DNA of 64,000 bases, taken from the NCBI GenBank assembly GCA_039105265.1, contig JAPFFF010000021.1, positions 1,550,001-1,614,000 on the forward strand, given 5' to 3'. Of this stretch, positions 61,518 to 64,000 are shown one piece after another (position 1 is the first letter of the stretch; every line of letters starts with the position of its first letter). The DNA is from Tritrichomonas musculus. Its lineage: Eukaryota; Parabasalia; Tritrichomonadida; Tritrichomonadidae. A program made the position numbers and the translations under genes. The notes below the pieces were generated by a model. The model saw only the letters and a list, made by a program, of their open reading frames with translations, had not been told where the DNA came from and did not search any database.

Positions 61518-62424
61518 TAGCAAAATGATATGATATATTGAAATTTTTAAGAGATGAAAAAATGATTGTCTTTTTTTCATTCAAAATAGAGTATGAAAAA
61601 ATCACTTATATCTTAATAAATTAAAAGAAAATTATATTTTAAATTTTTTATTTTAATAACAATATAAATATATAAATTAAAATTTTAATTATAATAAAAA
61701 AATATAGATACGAGTCAAAATATTTATATATTTTTTTTTTAAGATTTAAATCAATCAAAAATATGATGGGTTTTTTTACCTGATTTAGAATATCAGATAT
61801 ATTTGTTGAATTTTATATATCAAACTTTATTTTAATTCCTAAAATTTCACCACTTTTGAGCAAATATTGAAATAAACAATTCAATCTTAACCACCTTTAT
61901 TGAAAAATATGTTCGGATTTATCTAAACTTTTTTATATATAATTGTATTTATTTTTATATACTATTTGTTTATATAGATACATAAATAGAAAAACCCTAC
62001 AGAAAAGAAAACCCAAGGTTTATCTAGACATTTATCCAAAAAACTGGATTTCAAATTATTTATGATTTATATTTTATAAAATAATGCATATATTACTATT
62101 TTTTATTAAATTATCTGTTATTTTAAATAGAAATAATTTTTATTCCAAGGTAATTATAAATTAATAGTTTTAAATTTTCAATACTTTTTGACGTTGTGAT
62201 AGGTCAAATTTTGGCGAATATTGAAAAATAATGATAATTTTTAAATCAATCATTTAATAGTTACCAAAAGATCTAGCAATTACTATTAAAGAAAAATAAT
62301 TAATAGACATGGAATTAGCTCTTATTTATTTCAATTTTTTGTTATCCCAATTAATTATTTGATTTTAGATTCATATAACTAAAAAAAAAAAAAAAACAAT
62401 AATTATTATAAATAATATCATTTA
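61518..62424. other. AT-rich intergenic stretch
   Basis: Extremely A/T-rich, no supported gene. It holds the metacaspase promoter next to 61517 and the 3' flank of the BspA gene on the other side. Confidence 0.5.
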
Positions 62425-64000
62425 CTATTTTTGGTTAATTTTAATATTAGGAGGGAAAACTTTTCCTTCATAATGTAATGATGATGGAATTGATACTTGT
62501 TTCATTGATGAGCAGCTGAAAAATGCCCATTTTCCAAGTGATGTAACTGAAGCAGGAATAGAAACTTGCTTCAAAGATGAACACCCGTAAAAAGCAAAAG
62601 ACCCGATTGTTTTTACCGAAGAAGGAATTGTCACTTTTTCAAGCGAAATGCATTTAGCGAAAGCGTGAGATTTAATTTCAGTTACTGATGAAGGGATCAA
62701 AATTTCTTTCAATAATTTGCACTCATAAAAGCAGTGAAAGCCAATTGATTGGATTGACAACGGAATTGTAATTTTTTCAAACGAAAAGCAACCGGCAAAT
62801 GTGTAACCTTCAAGAGAAGACACTGACGAAGGCAATGAAATTGCAGTCAATGAAGAGCAGTCATTAAAAGCATATCTTTCAATTGATTTAACAGAAGAAG
62901 GAATGATTATCTCAGTGATCGATGAGCATCCAGAAAAAGCATAAGATTTGATAGATGTCACTGAAGATGGAATGATTATCTCAGTGATTGATGTGCAGTT
63001 TTTGAATGCTGAACTTTGGATGAATGAAGTTGTTGGCGAAATATTCAAAAAATGCAAAGATGGACAGATTTGAAACATTTTAAGATCATATTCGGTCTTC
63101 GAAGGATCAAATGTAATTTTTTCAAGTTTAGTGCATCGTTCAAATGAACTTGGATGTAAAATCATCACTGAAGAAGGAATTTCTATTTCTTTTAACGATG
63201 AACAGCCGGCGAAAACAGACTCGCCAATCGATGTCACTGAAGATGGAATTGAAATACTATTTAACAATGAGCAATCAGAAAATGCTTCTTTTCCAATTGA
63301 AGCAACTGAAGAAGGAATTGTTATTTCTTTCAGTGATGAGCATCCTTTGAATGAGTTGCTTCCAATTGATGTTACAGATGTCATTGTCACTCGTTTAAGT
63401 GATGAACATTCACCAAAGACATATTCGCCAAGCTGCGTCACTGATGAAGGAATTGAAATCTCTTCAAGTGAAGAACAATCATAAAAAGCATTGCTTCCAA
63501 TCCTATGAACAGATGAAGGAATCGTTATTTCAATAAGTCCAGAACATCCACTAAAAGCTTGGTTTCCAATACTCTCTGTTAATGGAGGAATTGTTATTTC
63601 AGTCAATGATGAGCAATCTTTGAATGCGTTATTTTCAAAATTTGTCAATTTTGAAGGAAGTTCAAATGTTACTTTTTTTATCATTGAGCATCCTTCAAAT
63701 ATTCCTTCTTTGATACTTGTTGCTGATGAAGAAATGACCAATTGTTCAAGTGAATGAATTGATTGAAACAATGATTTTGGTTCTGGTTTTGTTTTCGACG
63801 TATCAAGTGTAATTTTCTTTAATTTGTTGCATTTCTCAAATGTGCTTTCTTTAAGTTTTTCAACTGATGAAGGAATGATTATTTCTTCCAATGTTTCTGA
63901 GTTTTGTGAACAAAAACCATCAATCGATTTAATGAAAGATGGGATGTCATATACGATTTTAATTACATCTGATGATGATGAACTTGTGATATTTAAAACT
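62425..64000 (-). CDS. BspA-like leucine-rich-repeat protein (5' end beyond the window)
   Basis: The frame is open to the right edge (reading SSDVIKIVYDIPSFIKSIDG before the first repeat), so the N-terminus is missing here. At least 18 BspA-type 23-residue repeats are seen (SVTSIGESVFAGCSSLKEIE type), some with a longer unit (LEKITFDPSKTEYDLKMFQI). The C-terminus is plain (EGKVFPPNIKINQK) with no membrane anchor. Whether it carries the DUF3447 head cannot be told. It differs in repeat sequence from the genes at 15.6-39.7 kb, so it is not part of that mosaic. Confidence 0.85.
   Translation of the reverse strand, partial: VLNITSSSSSDVIKIVYDIPSFIKSIDGFCSQNSETLEEIIIPSSVEKLKESTFEKCNKLKKITLDTSKTKPEPKSLFQSIHSLEQLVISSSATSIKEGIFEGCSMIKKVTFELPSKLTNFENNAFKDCSSLTEITIPPLTESIGNQAFSGCSGLIEITIPSSVHRIGSNAFYDCSSLEEISIPSSVTQLGEYVFGECSSLKRVTMTSVTSIGSNSFKGCSSLKEITIPSSVASIGKEAFSDCSLLNSISIPSSVTSIGESVFAGCSSLKEIEIPSSVMILHPSSFERCTKLEKITFDPSKTEYDLKMFQICPSLHFLNISPTTSFIQSSAFKNCTSITEIIIPSSVTSIKSYAFSGCSSITEIIIPSSVKSIERYAFNDCSSLTAISLPSSVSSLEGYTFAGCFSFEKITIPLSIQSIGFHCFYECKLLKEILIPSSVTEIKSHAFAKCISLEKVTIPSSVKTIGSFAFYGCSSLKQVSIPASVTSLGKWAFFSCSSMKQVSIPSSLHYEGKVFPPNIKINQK

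Noticed and set aside
61263-61533. Leucine/serine/phenylalanine-rich frames opposite the metacaspase N-terminus
   Set aside because: These are antisense readings of the AAG/GAC-type Lys/Asp repeat.

Overview
The window looks like nuclear DNA of a parabasalid (trichomonad) protist, most likely a Tritrichomonas relative. The sequence is very AT-rich. The genes are intron-poor or intron-less. It carries several lineage-typical surface families: BspA-like leucine-rich repeats with a DUF3447/ankyrin head, two Pmp-like beta-helix proteins and a membrane-anchored subtilisin. It also has Atg8, a metacaspase, Sel1-repeat kinases and a Mutator-like DNA transposon. The genus is inferred from this gene mix; no rRNA or tRNA was seen that could confirm it.

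Layout. 0-2.9 kb: a guanylate-binding-protein-like GTPase and a decayed Sel1 gene. 4.4-9.2 kb (minus): an intact ankyrin-family head followed by eight single ankyrin repeats, each cut from the next by an AT-rich spacer at the same phase. 9.9-15.6 kb: a cluster of three DNA transposons, each with visible ends: a hAT-type element with an 8-bp target duplication, a small TTAA-flanked element, and a nearly whole Mutator-like element (9-bp target duplication, ~372-bp inverted repeats, transposase). 15.6-39.7 kb: a mosaic of duplicated, inverted and recombined segments. It holds two Atg8 genes, two Sel1-repeat kinases (6 versus 14 repeats), one whole and two partial copies of a 334-residue gene, and three full-length BspA/DUF3447 genes plus a chimeric one made from two of them. 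40.1-49.2 kb: a divergent pair, a 1554-residue SecA-type ATPase and a 1354-residue protein with a possible N-terminal calponin-homology fold, around a 44-base T tract. 50.9-61.5 kb: surface and proteolysis genes (subtilisin, two tandem Pmp-like proteins, metacaspase). 62.4 kb to the edge: another BspA-like gene.

The genes do not form operons. The shared themes are surface display (BspA, Pmp and subtilisin, each with or without a C-terminal membrane anchor), signalling (kinase fused to Sel1 repeats) and degradation/autophagy (Atg8 ending in an exposed glycine; metacaspase). Several BspA genes carry one or two lesions, often at homopolymers, so each may be a true pseudogene or an assembly error.

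The observations I rate most worth following are the ankyrin-plus-spacer module array, the bacterial-type SecA motor ATPase with C-terminal membrane segments, the inverted mosaic duplication with its BspA chimera, and the expanded Sel1 array.
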